From NCBI GenBank assembly GCA_937895345.1, contig CALAWP010000060.1, positions 42,411 to 106,410 on the forward strand: a stretch of DNA of 64,000 nucleotides, read 5' to 3'. Every line of letters begins with the position of its first letter. Position 1 is the first letter of the stretch. Shown here piece after piece: positions 1 to 9,363 of this stretch. The DNA is from an uncultured Paenibacillus sp. (GTDB lineage Bacteria; Bacillota; Bacilli; Paenibacillales; Paenibacillaceae). The notes below the pieces were generated by a model. It did not search any database and was not told where the DNA came from. It saw only the letters and a list, made by a program, of their open reading frames with translations. Both the position numbers and the translations under genes were made by a program.

Positions 1-1792
1 ACAGGAGACGCTTAAACGGTTTTACCCGCGCTACAATCTCGCCTCCCAGGTGGTCGGCTACGTCAGCCCGGACAAGGAGCGGATGACCGGCGCCGAGGCG
101 TATTTCAACGACAAGCTGAGCGGCGAGGACGGCTACATGCGCTATGAGAAGGACGGCAAGCTGGTGCAGCTGACGGGCAGCGAGGTCGATTACAAGCCGG
201 CGAAGGACGGCTATGACATCGCGCTGACGATCGATTACGACATTCAGTTTTACGTCGAGGAAGCGCTGCGCGACATCGTAAAGCAATATAATCCGAAGAG
301 CGCGACGGCGATCGCCGCCGATCCGAATACGATGGAAATATTGGCGCTCGCCAACATGCCGGATTTCGATCCGAACGAATATTGGAAAAGCGGCAACGAA
401 AGCTTCTACAACCATGCGGTCTGGTCACTGTACGAGCCGGGCTCGACGTCCAAAATTATGACGCTGGCCGCGGCGGTCGAGGAAGGCGTGTTCGATCCGA
501 ACGATGTCTACCATTCCGGCTCGATCGTCGTCAAAGGCGACCCTACGCCCATCCGCGACCACAACAAGGTCGGCTGGGGGACGATTACGTATCTGGACGG
601 ACTGAAATATTCCAGCAACGTGGCGTTCGTCAAGCTCGGCTTCGAGCGGCTGGGCGGGGAGAAGCTGCGGGAATATTTCACGAATTTCGGTTTTGGCCAA
701 AAAACCGGGATCGAGATGGCGAACGAGCTGTCCGGCTCGATCCGGTTTCAGTGGAACCGGGATATCGCGACGGCCACCTTCGGCCAGGGACCGGTCCTCG
801 TTACGCCGATCCAGCAGGTCGCGGCGGTGGCGGCCGTCGCCAACGGCGGCAAGCTGATGCAGCCGCATATCGTCAAGAGCATGACCGACCCCGCCACGAA
901 GACGACGACCGTAACGGAGCCGAAGCTCGTGCGGCGGGTCATTTCCGAGGAAACTTCGCGCAAGGTGAACGAATATTTGGAGCAGGTCGTATCCGACCAG
1001 GAGAAGGGGACCGGCCGCAACGCCTATATCGAAGGCTACCGCGTCGCGGGCAAGACGGGCACCGCCCAGAAGGTTATCGGCGGCAACTATTCCGCGGACA
1101 AATTCCTCGTTTCGTTTATCGGCTACGCTCCGGTAGAGGATCCGAAGATCGTCGTTTATATTCTGGTCGACGAGCCGAACGATCCGACCGCCGGCGGCGG
1201 TCGGGTAGCGGCCCCGGCCTTCCGGGAAATCGTGCTGAAGAGCCTGCGCAAGATGGGCGTGGCGCCAAGCCGGACGGCCGACGAAGAGGCTGGCGGCGAG
1301 GTCACCGTCACTGTCCCGGATTTGACCGGCATGAAAATTCCGGCGGCCAAGGCGAAGCTGAAGGCGGAGGGGACCAGCTTCGAGCTGGTCGGGGACGGCG
1401 GCGCCGTGCTGCGGCAAATCCCTTCGCCGGGAACGGCCGTTCATCCGACGCAAAAGCTGTATTTGATTACCGAGCAGGCGGACCGGCTGGCCGTGCCGGA
1501 TTTGACCGGCGTATCGCTTCGCGATGCGGCGGAGCTGACCTCGCTGATCGGCGCCAGACTCGTCTATGAAGGATCGGGCTACGTCATCTCCCAAAAGGTG
1601 ACGGAGAAGGACGGCAAGCGGCTGATCAGCGTCGTGCTGTCGCCGCCGGAAGGCGCCGAAGGGTATATCGATCCCGAATCGCTGCCGGCCGGCGACGAAG
1701 AGGCGGCGGAGCAAACGGAGAACCCCGAAGGAGAAGCGGCGGACGGCGCCGGCGACGGAGGAACCGCGGACGGCGGCGACGGCGAAACCTAA
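1..1792 (+). CDS. pbpB: Penicillin-binding protein 2B-type transpeptidase, 5' end cut by the window
   Basis: Division-specific class B penicillin-binding protein that crosslinks septal peptidoglycan outside the membrane. The frame is open from base 2, so the N-terminal anchor and part of the dimerisation domain lie upstream; 596 residues are visible. The transpeptidase motifs are present: STSK with the catalytic serine codon at 443, SSN at 611 and KTGT at 1052. Two PASTA domains follow (each beginning VPDLTG, near 1315 and 1495), then an acidic low-complexity tail rich in Glu, Gly and Asp. Two PASTA domains and a position just before the one-PASTA SpoVD gene match the Bacillus subtilis pbpB-spoVD order. 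The acidic tail is longer than I would expect. The GTG at 50 is an internal codon, not the start. Confidence 0.93.
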   Translation, partial: QETLKRFYPRYNLASQVVGYVSPDKERMTGAEAYFNDKLSGEDGYMRYEKDGKLVQLTGSEVDYKPAKDGYDIALTIDYDIQFYVEEALRDIVKQYNPKSATAIAADPNTMEILALANMPDFDPNEYWKSGNESFYNHAVWSLYEPGSTSKIMTLAAAVEEGVFDPNDVYHSGSIVVKGDPTPIRDHNKVGWGTITYLDGLKYSSNVAFVKLGFERLGGEKLREYFTNFGFGQKTGIEMANELSGSIRFQWNRDIATATFGQGPVLVTPIQQVAAVAAVANGGKLMQPHIVKSMTDPATKTTTVTEPKLVRRVISEETSRKVNEYLEQVVSDQEKGTGRNAYIEGYRVAGKTGTAQKVIGGNYSADKFLVSFIGYAPVEDPKIVVYILVDEPNDPTAGGGRVAAPAFREIVLKSLRKMGVAPSRTADEEAGGEVTVTVPDLTGMKIPAAKAKLKAEGTSFELVGDGGAVLRQIPSPGTAVHPTQKLYLITEQADRLAVPDLTGVSLRDAAELTSLIGARLVYEGSGYVISQKVTEKDGKRLISVVLSPPEGAEGYIDPESLPAGDEEAAEQTENPEGEAADGAGDGGTADGGDGET

Positions 1793-1891
1793 TTGCATAG
1801 AGCTTGTTCTATCCCCCCCTTGTCCCGAATAGGCTGGGAATGAGCGTCCGCGTACGCTCCTTTCGAAGCAGAGGTGCGAGGGGGTAGGAGA

Positions 1892-3835
1892 ATGAAAAAA
1901 GTTTCCAACGTGACGGTGAGGCGCCGGCTGTTTATCATTTTGTTAGCAGCCGGCTTTGCCTTTATTGCGCTTTGCGTCAGGCTCGGCTACGTCCAGCTCT
2001 GGATCGGGGGCGACCTGGCCGAACGGGCGGAAAATTCGTGGAGGCGCGACATTCCGTACGCCGCCAAGCGGGGCGAGATTTGGGACCGGAACGGCGTCCA
2101 GCTCGCCTACAACGTCAGTTCTCCGACCGTATGGGCGATTCCCGTCCAGGTGAAGGACAAGGAGGGAACGGCCCGTACGCTCGCTCCGATCTTGAATATG
2201 ACGCAGGAAGCCGTGCTGCAGAAGCTGAACAAAAAAGAAATGATCGTACAGCTGGGCCCCGGCGGCCGCAAAATGACGCTGGAAAAAGCGGAGGAGGTGC
2301 GACGGCTCGGCTTGCCGGGCATCGCGGTGGCGGAGGACAGCAAGCGCTTTTATCCTTACGGCAGTCTGGCCGCTCACGTGCTTGGCTTTACGGGCATCGA
2401 CAATCAGGGCTTGACGGGCATCGAAGCCAAATACGACAAGGAGCTGACCGGCATAAGAGGCAACGTGTCGTTTCTGTCGGATGCGGCGGGCAGGCAGATG
2501 CCGAATTCGTCGGACACTTACGTGGAGCCGAAGGAGGGGCTGACGCTGCAGCTGACGATCGACAAGGCGATCCAGACCGTCATGGAGCGGGAGCTGGATC
2601 AGGCGATGACCGGCTTGCAGGCCGACAGCGTCATCGCGATCGCGATGGACCCGAACAGCGGCGAAATTCTGGCCATGTCCAGCCGCCCGACGTACGAGCC
2701 CGCCCACTATCAGCAGGCGGACCCGGAAGTATATAACCGGAACCTGCCGATCTGGATGACGTACGAGCCGGGCTCCACCTTCAAAATCATTACGCTGGCC
2801 GCCGCGCTGGAGGAAAAGAAAGTCGATCTGAAAAACGAGCGGTTTTTTGACCCCGGGGCGGTTGAAATCGGCGGCGCAAGGTTAAGATGCTGGAAAAAGG
2901 GAGGGCACGGCAGCCAGACGTTTCTCGAAGTGGTGGAAAATTCCTGCAACCCCGGATTCGTCGTGCTCGGCAACCGGCTGGGCAAGGAAACGCTGTTCGA
3001 TTACATTAAGAACTTCGGCTTCGGCGCCAAAACGGGCATCGACCTGTCCGGCGAGGAAAACGGCATTCTGTTCAAGCTGAGTCAAGTCGGTCCCGTCGAG
3101 CTTGCGACGACCGCGTTCGGCCAAGGCGTATCGGTGACGCCGATCCAGCAAATCGCCGCGGTGTCGGCGGCCATCAACGGCGGAACCTTATACAAGCCTT
3201 ACGTCACGAAGGCGTGGATCAACCGCGAGACGGGAGAGACGGTGCAGAAGACGGAGCCCGAAGCGGTGCGGCAGGTCATCTCCGAGGAAACGTCGCAGGC
3301 GGTGCGCGAGGCGCTGGAAAGCGTCGTCGCCAAAGGTACGGGCCGCAACGCGTTTATCGACGGCTACCGTGTCGGCGGCAAGACGGGAACGGCGCAGAAG
3401 GTCGTAAACGGACGTTATTCTCCGAACGAGCATATCGTATCGTTTATCGGCTTCGCGCCGGCCGACGATCCGCAGATCGTCGTCTACGTGGCGGTCGACA
3501 ATCCGCAAGGGATACAGTTCGGCGGTCTTGTGGCGGCGCCGATCGTGCGCAATATTATGGAGGATGCGCTGGAAATATTGGAAGTTCCGCCGCGCGACAA
3601 CCAGATCAGCCGGCTGTACAAATACGGCGAGACGCCGGTCGTCACGGTGCCGAATCTGGTCGGCAAGTCCGTATCCGATCTGTATGAAGACTTGAACATG
3701 AACTTCAATCTGAGCTCCGCCGGCACCGGCAAGGTCGTCATCCGGCAGGCGCCTGCCGCGGGCTCGCGAGTCGACCGCGGCTCCACTATCCGGATCTATC
3801 TCGGAGACGAGGACGACCTGCCTCACTCCCACTAG
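1892..3835 (+). CDS. spoVD: Stage V sporulation protein D, cortex-specific transpeptidase
   Basis: Class B penicillin-binding protein that crosslinks spore cortex peptidoglycan, working with SpoVE. It is 647 aa, close to the roughly 646 aa of B. subtilis SpoVD. An N-terminal membrane helix (about residues 9-29) precedes the dimerisation domain, then STFK, SCN and KTGT transpeptidase motifs, and a single C-terminal PASTA domain. The cysteine inside the SCN motif is notable: in B. subtilis SpoVD the equivalent cysteine is redox-controlled. I chose ATG 1892 over GTG 1874 because GAGGGGG at 1879-1885 is well spaced for 1892. The 99-bp gap from pbpB holds a short hairpin (GAGCGT/ACGCTC) and no promoter I can call firmly; a SigE promoter would be expected here. 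Confidence 0.93.
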   Translation: MKKVSNVTVRRRLFIILLAAGFAFIALCVRLGYVQLWIGGDLAERAENSWRRDIPYAAKRGEIWDRNGVQLAYNVSSPTVWAIPVQVKDKEGTARTLAPILNMTQEAVLQKLNKKEMIVQLGPGGRKMTLEKAEEVRRLGLPGIAVAEDSKRFYPYGSLAAHVLGFTGIDNQGLTGIEAKYDKELTGIRGNVSFLSDAAGRQMPNSSDTYVEPKEGLTLQLTIDKAIQTVMERELDQAMTGLQADSVIAIAMDPNSGEILAMSSRPTYEPAHYQQADPEVYNRNLPIWMTYEPGSTFKIITLAAALEEKKVDLKNERFFDPGAVEIGGARLRCWKKGGHGSQTFLEVVENSCNPGFVVLGNRLGKETLFDYIKNFGFGAKTGIDLSGEENGILFKLSQVGPVELATTAFGQGVSVTPIQQIAAVSAAINGGTLYKPYVTKAWINRETGETVQKTEPEAVRQVISEETSQAVREALESVVAKGTGRNAFIDGYRVGGKTGTAQKVVNGRYSPNEHIVSFIGFAPADDPQIVVYVAVDNPQGIQFGGLVAAPIVRNIMEDALEILEVPPRDNQISRLYKYGETPVVTVPNLVGKSVSDLYEDLNMNFNLSSAGTGKVVIRQAPAAGSRVDRGSTIRIYLGDEDDLPHSH

Positions 3836-3901
3836 CGTTAACCCCGAAACTCTGGGCGGCATATCATATTCCGTCAGAGCTATCGGGGAGGCGTGGAACA
3901 G

Positions 3902-5389
3902 ATGGATTTGCGGGATATGGCAAAGCTGCTTATGACGGCGAGGCTGGAGGGCGACGGAGACGTTGCGGTGAACGGGGTGGTCATGGATTCGAGAGAGGCC
4001 GGGCCGGGAGCGCTGTTTATTTGCGTCAAAGGGTTGACGGCAGACGGGCACCGCTACGCCGAGGAAGCCGTGCGGCGGGGAGCGGCGGCCATTGTGGCCG
4101 AGAGGAAGCTGCCGGTCGGCGTGCCGCAATTGATCGTGCGTGACAGCCGTCTGGCCGCCGCCGTCATCGCCGATGCGGTATACGGGCATCCGAGCCGCAG
4201 CGTGAGGCTGATCGGCGTGACGGGTACGAACGGCAAGACGACGACGACTTACCTGATCGAAAAAATACTTAACGACGCGCAACGGCCGGCGGGCGTCATC
4301 GGGACGATCGAGCGGAGATACGGCGGACGGTCGTACCCGATGAGCGGCACGACGCCGGACGCGCTTTCGCTGCAGCGGTACTTAAGCGAAATGAGAGACG
4401 CCGGCATCCGGTATTGCGCAATGGAAGTTTCCTCCCATGCGCTGGAGCAGGGGCGGGTGAAGGGCTGCCGGTTCCGCACGGCCGTCTTCACCAACTTGAC
4501 GCAAGACCATCTCGACTATCACGGGTCGATGGAACGTTATGCCGAGGCGAAAGGGCTGTTTTTTGCCAGGCTCGGCAACGATTACGGCGAAGGTCCCGAA
4601 GAGCGGACCTACGCGGTGCTGAACGCCGACGACGAAGCGTCGGCGCGCTATGCCCGCCTCACGTCGGCGGAGACGATTACGTACGGCTTCGATGCGGAGG
4701 CGGACGTGAAAGCTTCCAACATCCGGATGACGGCGCAAGGCACGTCTTTCCGGCTGACGACCTTCCGGGGAGAGGTCGAGCTGGCGCTGCGCCTCGCCGG
4801 GAAATTCAACGTCTACAATGCGCTGGCGGCCGCTTCCGCGGCGTTGGTCGAAGGAATCGGTCTGGACGCGGTCAAGGCGTCCCTGGAATCGATGCCGGGC
4901 GTTCCCGGAAGGATGGAAAGCGTGGACGCCGGCCAATCGTTTTCCGTTATCGTCGATTACGCCCATACGCCGGACGGGTTGGACAACGTACTCCGTTCCG
5001 TCGCCGAATACGCGGAAGGCCGCATTATATGCGTCTTCGGCTGCGGCGGCGACCGGGACCGGACGAAACGGCCCTTGATGGGCCGAATCGCGGCGCGGCA
5101 TGCGAATACTGTAATCGTCACTTCCGACAATCCCCGCTCGGAGGATCCGCTCCGGATTATGGCGGACATCGAGGAAGGGCTGAAATCGGCCGGAATCGGC
5201 AAGGACCGCTGGCGGCTCGAGCCCGACAGGCGCAAGGCGATTGAAAAAGCGGTTGAAATGGCAAGCCAAGGCGATGTAGTATTGATTGCGGGGAAAGGTC
5301 ACGAAACCTATCAATTGATCGGCAAGGACGTCTTTCCGTTCGACGATCGGATCGTTGCAAAAGAAGCGATAAGGAGATTGGAACATTGA
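3902..5389 (+). CDS. murE: UDP-MurNAc-tripeptide synthetase (meso-diaminopimelate ligase)
   Basis: Cytoplasmic Mur ligase that adds the third stem-peptide residue to UDP-MurNAc-L-Ala-D-Glu, using ATP. The three-domain Mur ligase layout is visible, with the P-loop GTNGKTTT near residues 107-114. The motif DNPR (about residues 409-412) is the known signature for meso-diaminopimelate specificity, so this organism should have A1-gamma peptidoglycan. That agrees with the dapL gene at 30057. The start is either GTG 3893 or ATG 3902; CGGGGAGG at 3884-3891 gives workable spacing only to 3902, giving 495 aa. The stop overlaps the TTG start of murF by four bases (TTGA), which indicates translational coupling. 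Confidence 0.95.
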   Translation: MDLRDMAKLLMTARLEGDGDVAVNGVVMDSREAGPGALFICVKGLTADGHRYAEEAVRRGAAAIVAERKLPVGVPQLIVRDSRLAAAVIADAVYGHPSRSVRLIGVTGTNGKTTTTYLIEKILNDAQRPAGVIGTIERRYGGRSYPMSGTTPDALSLQRYLSEMRDAGIRYCAMEVSSHALEQGRVKGCRFRTAVFTNLTQDHLDYHGSMERYAEAKGLFFARLGNDYGEGPEERTYAVLNADDEASARYARLTSAETITYGFDAEADVKASNIRMTAQGTSFRLTTFRGEVELALRLAGKFNVYNALAAASAALVEGIGLDAVKASLESMPGVPGRMESVDAGQSFSVIVDYAHTPDGLDNVLRSVAEYAEGRIICVFGCGGDRDRTKRPLMGRIAARHANTVIVTSDNPRSEDPLRIMADIEEGLKSAGIGKDRWRLEPDRRKAIEKAVEMASQGDVVLIAGKGHETYQLIGKDVFPFDDRIVAKEAIRRLEH

Positions 5390-6801
5390 TCAGACGCACA
5401 ATTGGACAAATCGCGGCTATGAGCGGAGCGCGCCTTCAGGGCGGCAATCCGGACGAAACCGTAGCCGGCATTATGACGGATACGCGCCGCGAGGGAGGCG
5501 GCCAGCTGTTCGTTCCGCTCGTCGGAGAGCGGTTCGACGGCCACGACTTTGCTATGCAGGCCGCCGCGAACGGGGCCCGGGCGATGCTGTGGCAGAAGGA
5601 CCGCGAAATTCCGGAAGGGCTGGAGGACGTGTCGCTTCTGATCGTCAGGGATACGACGGCGGCGCTGCAGAAGCTGGCCGCGGCTTACCGCGGCGAGCTG
5701 ATGACGCGGGTCGTCGGCATCACCGGCAGCAACGGAAAGACGACGACCAAAGATTTGACGGCGGCCGCGCTGGGCGCCCATTACAAGGTCGCCAAGACGG
5801 AAGGCAACCTGAACAACCATCTCGGCTTGCCGTTTACGATATTGGCGCTTGAAGAAGATACGGAGGTTGTCGTCCTCGAGATGGGCATGAGCGAATTCGG
5901 CGAGATCGAGCTGCTCGCCAAGATCGCCCAGCCGGACGCCGCCATTATCACCAATATCGGGGACGCGCATTTGCAGCAGCTGGGCTCGAGGGAGAACATC
6001 GCCAAGGCGAAGCTGGAAATCGTGTCCGGCCTCGGAGACGGAGGCTTGCTGCTGTACAACGGCGACGAGCCGCTGCTGCGGGACGGCCTTGCGAAGATGC
6101 CGCTTCCGGAAGGACTGACGCTCCGCACGTTCGGCTTCGGGGCCGGCAGCGAATGGTCGGCCGGCGCCATCGAGCTGGAGCCGTTCGGCTGCCGCTTCGA
6201 GCCGCTGCACGGCGGAGAGGCCAGCAGTCTCGGCACCGTTCATATTCCGGTGCCCGGCCGACATAATATTAGCAACGCCCTGGCGGCGATTGCGATGGCG
6301 CGGCATTTCGGCGTTCCCGCCGAGCGGATCGCCGAAGGGTTCAAGTCGCTGAAGCTGACCGGCATGCGCATCGAGCCGAGCCGGGCGTTCAACGGCGCCG
6401 TTGTATTGAACGACTGCTACAACGCCAACCCGACCGCGGTGCGCGCCGCGATCGACCTTGCCGGCGCGCTGGAAGGCTTCCGGCGCAAATGGCTCGTGCT
6501 CGGCGATATGCTGGAGCTGGGGCCGGAGGAGGCTTCGCTGCACCGGGAAATCGGCGAATACGTATCGCCGGACAAGGCGGACGCCGTTCTGACGTACGGT
6601 CCGCTGTCGGCGCATATTTCGGAAGGTGCGGCAAAGTCGCTGCCGGCGGCGGCCGCGCAAGGGCTTGTCAAACATTTCGACAGCAAGGATGAACTTGCTT
6701 CGTGGCTCAAGGATCGCATGGAACCGGACGATCTTGTGCTTGTCAAAGGATCGCGCGGCATGATGATGGAGCAGATCGTCCGCGATTTGGAGAAGGGGTG
6801 A
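5386..6801 (+). CDS. murF: UDP-MurNAc-tripeptide--D-Ala-D-Ala ligase
   Basis: Adds D-Ala-D-Ala to complete the UDP-MurNAc pentapeptide in the cytoplasm. 471 aa, a little longer than the usual 450-460. The Mur ligase P-loop [11 protein letters not shown] sits near residue 115, followed by the central domain motif NLNNHLG and the C-terminal motif NDCYNANP. The start is TTG at 5386, embedded in the murE stop, with AAGGAG at 5371-5376 nine bases upstream. In B. subtilis murF lies elsewhere; its place between murE and mraY here is the arrangement seen in Paenibacillaceae and many other bacteria. Only four bases separate its stop from mraY. Confidence 0.94.
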   Translation: MIRRTIGQIAAMSGARLQGGNPDETVAGIMTDTRREGGGQLFVPLVGERFDGHDFAMQAAANGARAMLWQKDREIPEGLEDVSLLIVRDTTAALQKLAAAYRGELMTRVVGITGSNGKTTTKDLTAAALGAHYKVAKTEGNLNNHLGLPFTILALEEDTEVVVLEMGMSEFGEIELLAKIAQPDAAIITNIGDAHLQQLGSRENIAKAKLEIVSGLGDGGLLLYNGDEPLLRDGLAKMPLPEGLTLRTFGFGAGSEWSAGAIELEPFGCRFEPLHGGEASSLGTVHIPVPGRHNISNALAAIAMARHFGVPAERIAEGFKSLKLTGMRIEPSRAFNGAVVLNDCYNANPTAVRAAIDLAGALEGFRRKWLVLGDMLELGPEEASLHREIGEYVSPDKADAVLTYGPLSAHISEGAAKSLPAAAAQGLVKHFDSKDELASWLKDRMEPDDLVLVKGSRGMMMEQIVRDLEKG

Positions 6802-6805
6802 GACG

Positions 6806-7762
6806 ATGGACATGATGGTCATCTTGTTGTCGACCGGGGTTGCCTTTCTGCTGACGGTGCTGCTCGGGCCTTTGTTCATACCGCTCCTCCGCCGCTTGAA
6901 GTTCGGACAGCAGATTCGGGAGGAAGGACCGCAGAGCCATCAGAAAAAAAGCGGAACGCCGACGATGGGCGGCATCATTATTATGATCGCCCTGCTGATC
7001 GCGTTCCTGCGCTTTTCCGACAAGACGGACGAGTTTTGGGTGCTGCTGACAGCCTCTCTTGGCTTCGGCCTGGTCGGCTTTCTGGACGACTACATCAAGA
7101 TCGTCTTCAAGCGGTCGCTCGGCTTGACGGCGCTGCAGAAGCTGCTGGGCCAGCTCCTGTTCTCCGTCATCGTCTGCGCGCTGCTGTACCGGATGAACCA
7201 CAGCACCGAAATCGCGGTGCCCGGCACGGACTGGGGCTTCGACCTGGGCTGGTTCTATTATCCGTTCGTCATCATCATCATGTTCGCGGCCAGCAATTCC
7301 GTCAACTTTACGGACGGCCTGGACGGCCTGCTGGCCGGGACGAGCGCCATCGCGTTCGGCGCGTTTACGATCGTCGCGCTGCAGACGTCGGCTTACGAAT
7401 CGGCGGTGTTTTCCGCCGCCATGGTCGGCGCCGTGCTCGGCTTTCTCGTCTATAACGCGCATCCGGCCAAGGTGTTCATGGGCGACATGGGCTCCCTAGG
7501 CATCGGCGGAGGCATTGCCGCCGTCGCCGTGCTGACGAAGACGGAGCTGCTGCTGATCCTCATCGGCGGCGTGTTCGTCATCGAGATGCTTTCCGTCATC
7601 TTGCAAGTATCCTCGTTCAAGCTGCGGGGCAAGCGCATCTTCCGGATGAGTCCGATCCATCATCATTTCGAACTGCTCGGCTGGTCGGAATGGAAGGTCG
7701 TCTCCGTCTTTTGGCTGGCCGGTCTCGTGCTGGCCGCCGCCGGATTGTGGTTCGTCATTTAG
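6806..7762 (+). CDS. mraY: Phospho-MurNAc-pentapeptide transferase (MraY)
   Basis: Integral membrane enzyme that transfers phospho-MurNAc-pentapeptide to undecaprenyl phosphate to make lipid I. 318 aa with about ten hydrophobic segments. Family motifs are intact: PTMGG near residue 52, the Mg-binding pair in [20 protein letters not shown], and the C-terminal HHHFELLGW. The ATG at 6806 follows AAGGGGTGAGACG, which overlaps the murF stop, so the two are probably coupled. A 106-bp gap with a 9-bp inverted repeat separates it from murD. Confidence 0.96.
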   Translation: MDMMVILLSTGVAFLLTVLLGPLFIPLLRRLKFGQQIREEGPQSHQKKSGTPTMGGIIIMIALLIAFLRFSDKTDEFWVLLTASLGFGLVGFLDDYIKIVFKRSLGLTALQKLLGQLLFSVIVCALLYRMNHSTEIAVPGTDWGFDLGWFYYPFVIIIMFAASNSVNFTDGLDGLLAGTSAIAFGAFTIVALQTSAYESAVFSAAMVGAVLGFLVYNAHPAKVFMGDMGSLGIGGGIAAVAVLTKTELLLILIGGVFVIEMLSVILQVSSFKLRGKRIFRMSPIHHHFELLGWSEWKVVSVFWLAGLVLAAAGLWFVI

Positions 7763-7813
7763 CGGCAGAGGATATGCAACCTAAACCTGCACCAACTTAC
7801 ATCTTTGGCTGGC

Positions 7814-7841
7814 AAGCGGTTCTCATGCGCGGGAACCGCTT
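7814..7841 (+). repeat. Intercistronic 9-bp perfect inverted repeat between mraY and murD
   Basis: Arms AAGCGGTTC (7814-7822) and GAACCGCTT (7833-7841) enclose a 10-base loop. No T-tract follows, so it is not a standard intrinsic terminator. It lies 28 bases before the murD start. It could be an RNA-processing or stability element, or the binding site of a dimeric protein. Confidence 0.55.
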
Positions 7842-7868
7842 CATGCGTCCATAGAAAGGGCTGTCAAT

Positions 7869-9317
7869 ATGAATCATCCGTCAACTTACAAAGGCCGGCG
7901 CGTCGTCGTGCTCGGTCTGGCCAGAAGCGGCGTCAGCGTCGCCAGGCTGTTTCATCGGCTGGGGGCCGACGTCGTCGTCAACGACAGGAAGGAGCGGGAG
8001 GCGTGTCCCGAAGCGGACGAGTTGTCCGCCCTCGGCATCCCCGTTCTTTGCGGCGGCCATCCCGACGATCTCGTAGACGCCGATACGGCGCTGCTGGTCA
8101 AAAATCCGGGCATTCCGTACAGCGCTCCGCCGGTCAAAGCGGCGCTGGAGCTGGGCGTCGAGGTGGTGACGGAAGTCGAAGCGGCTTACTGGCTGTCCCC
8201 CGCGCCGATTATCGGAATTACGGGATCCAACGGCAAGACGACGACGACGACGCTGATCGGCGAGCTGCTGTCCGCGGCGGGCATGAAGCCGATCGTGGCG
8301 GGCAATATCGGTTTGCCGATGTGCGACGCGGTGACGGACGCGGCGGCGGACAACTGGATCGTCGCCGAGCTGAGCAGCTTCCAGCTGAAAGGAACTTCGG
8401 CGTTCCGGCCGCGCATCGCGCTGCTGCTCAATCTGTTCGAGACGCATCTCGACTATCACGGCGGCATGGACGATTACGCCGCTTCGAAGGCGAAGCTGTT
8501 CGCCAACCAAACGGAAGACGACGTTGCGGTGCTCAACTGGGACGACCCGTTCTCGCGGTCGATGGCGGGCAAGATCCGCAGCCGGACGCTGCCCTTTTCG
8601 TTATACGAAACGCTTGAGGAAGGCGTCTTCCTCGATCCGCCCTTGTCCAGAGAGGAGGAAGGGGAGGAGAGAGCGTCCGTCCGCCGCATGATCGTATGCC
8701 GCGTGCCGGGCAGCGCCGAAGCGGCTGCGGCGGCCGTCCCCGTCATCCCTCTGGACGAGCTCGGCATCCCGGGACGCCATAATGCGGCCAACGCCCTCGC
8801 GGCGATCGCGGCGGCGGCCGCCGCCGGAGCCGATCCGGCCGGCCTCGCCGGCACGCTCGCTTCGTTCAAGGGCGTGGAGCATCGGCTCGAATTCGTTTGC
8901 GAACGGAACGGCGTCAAATTTTACAACGATTCCAAAGCGACGAACCCGGCCGCCACGACGATGTCCGTCCGCTCGCTTCCAAAGCCGGTCGTTCTGATCG
9001 CCGGCGGGCTTGACCGGGGCTCCGACTATATGGAGCTGCTGCCGCTGTTCAAGAGCCGAGTGAAGGCGCTTGTCGCGCTGGGCGAGACGCGTGGCAAGCT
9101 GGCGGGCGTCGCCGCGCTTGCGGGTTTAACGGCCGTCGAAACGGTCGAACCTGAGGAGGACGCCGATCAAACGCTGGAGCGGGCCGTCAGGGCCGCAGCG
9201 CGGCTCGCCGGACCCGGAGACTTCATCCTGCTGTCGCCCGCCTGCGCGAGCTGGGACATGTTCTCGTCCTATGAACAACGGGGAAGCATTTTTAAAAGAT
9301 CGGCGCATACCTTGTAA
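7869..9317 (+). CDS. murD: UDP-MurNAc-L-Ala--D-Glu ligase
   Basis: Cytoplasmic Mur ligase adding D-glutamate to UDP-MurNAc-L-alanine. 482 aa, longer than the usual 440-450. The Rossmann-like N-terminal domain begins VVVLGLARSG, the ATP P-loop GSNGKTTTT lies near residues 119-127, and the central GIPGRHNAANALAA and C-terminal FYNDSKATNP motifs are present. The extra length maps to an insertion rich in Glu and Arg around residues 250-285 (near 8640-8700), ahead of the GRHN motif. ATG 7869 follows GAAAGGGCTG. The stop codon is part of the left arm of the next hairpin. Confidence 0.95.
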   Translation: MNHPSTYKGRRVVVLGLARSGVSVARLFHRLGADVVVNDRKEREACPEADELSALGIPVLCGGHPDDLVDADTALLVKNPGIPYSAPPVKAALELGVEVVTEVEAAYWLSPAPIIGITGSNGKTTTTTLIGELLSAAGMKPIVAGNIGLPMCDAVTDAAADNWIVAELSSFQLKGTSAFRPRIALLLNLFETHLDYHGGMDDYAASKAKLFANQTEDDVAVLNWDDPFSRSMAGKIRSRTLPFSLYETLEEGVFLDPPLSREEEGEERASVRRMIVCRVPGSAEAAAAAVPVIPLDELGIPGRHNAANALAAIAAAAAAGADPAGLAGTLASFKGVEHRLEFVCERNGVKFYNDSKATNPAATTMSVRSLPKPVVLIAGGLDRGSDYMELLPLFKSRVKALVALGETRGKLAGVAALAGLTAVETVEPEEDADQTLERAVRAAARLAGPGDFILLSPACASWDMFSSYEQRGSIFKRSAHTL

Positions 9318-9338
9318 GTAGGGGGGTTGTCCCTACTT
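9316..9338 (+). repeat. 8-bp inverted repeat at the murD stop codon
   Basis: Arms AAGTAGGG (9316-9323) and CCCTACTT (9331-9338) with a 7-base loop; the left arm begins inside the murD TAA. A weak TTTC follows. It may be a partial terminator or attenuator between murD and spoVE. It is the second such hairpin between adjacent dcw genes in this window. Confidence 0.5.
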
Positions 9339-9363
9339 TCGCAAGTGAAGAGGTGTGTACGCT

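Noticed and set aside
1793..1891. SigE promoter expected ahead of spoVD
   Set aside because: No pair of -35/-10 elements in the gap fits the SigE consensus well enough; only a short hairpin is clear.
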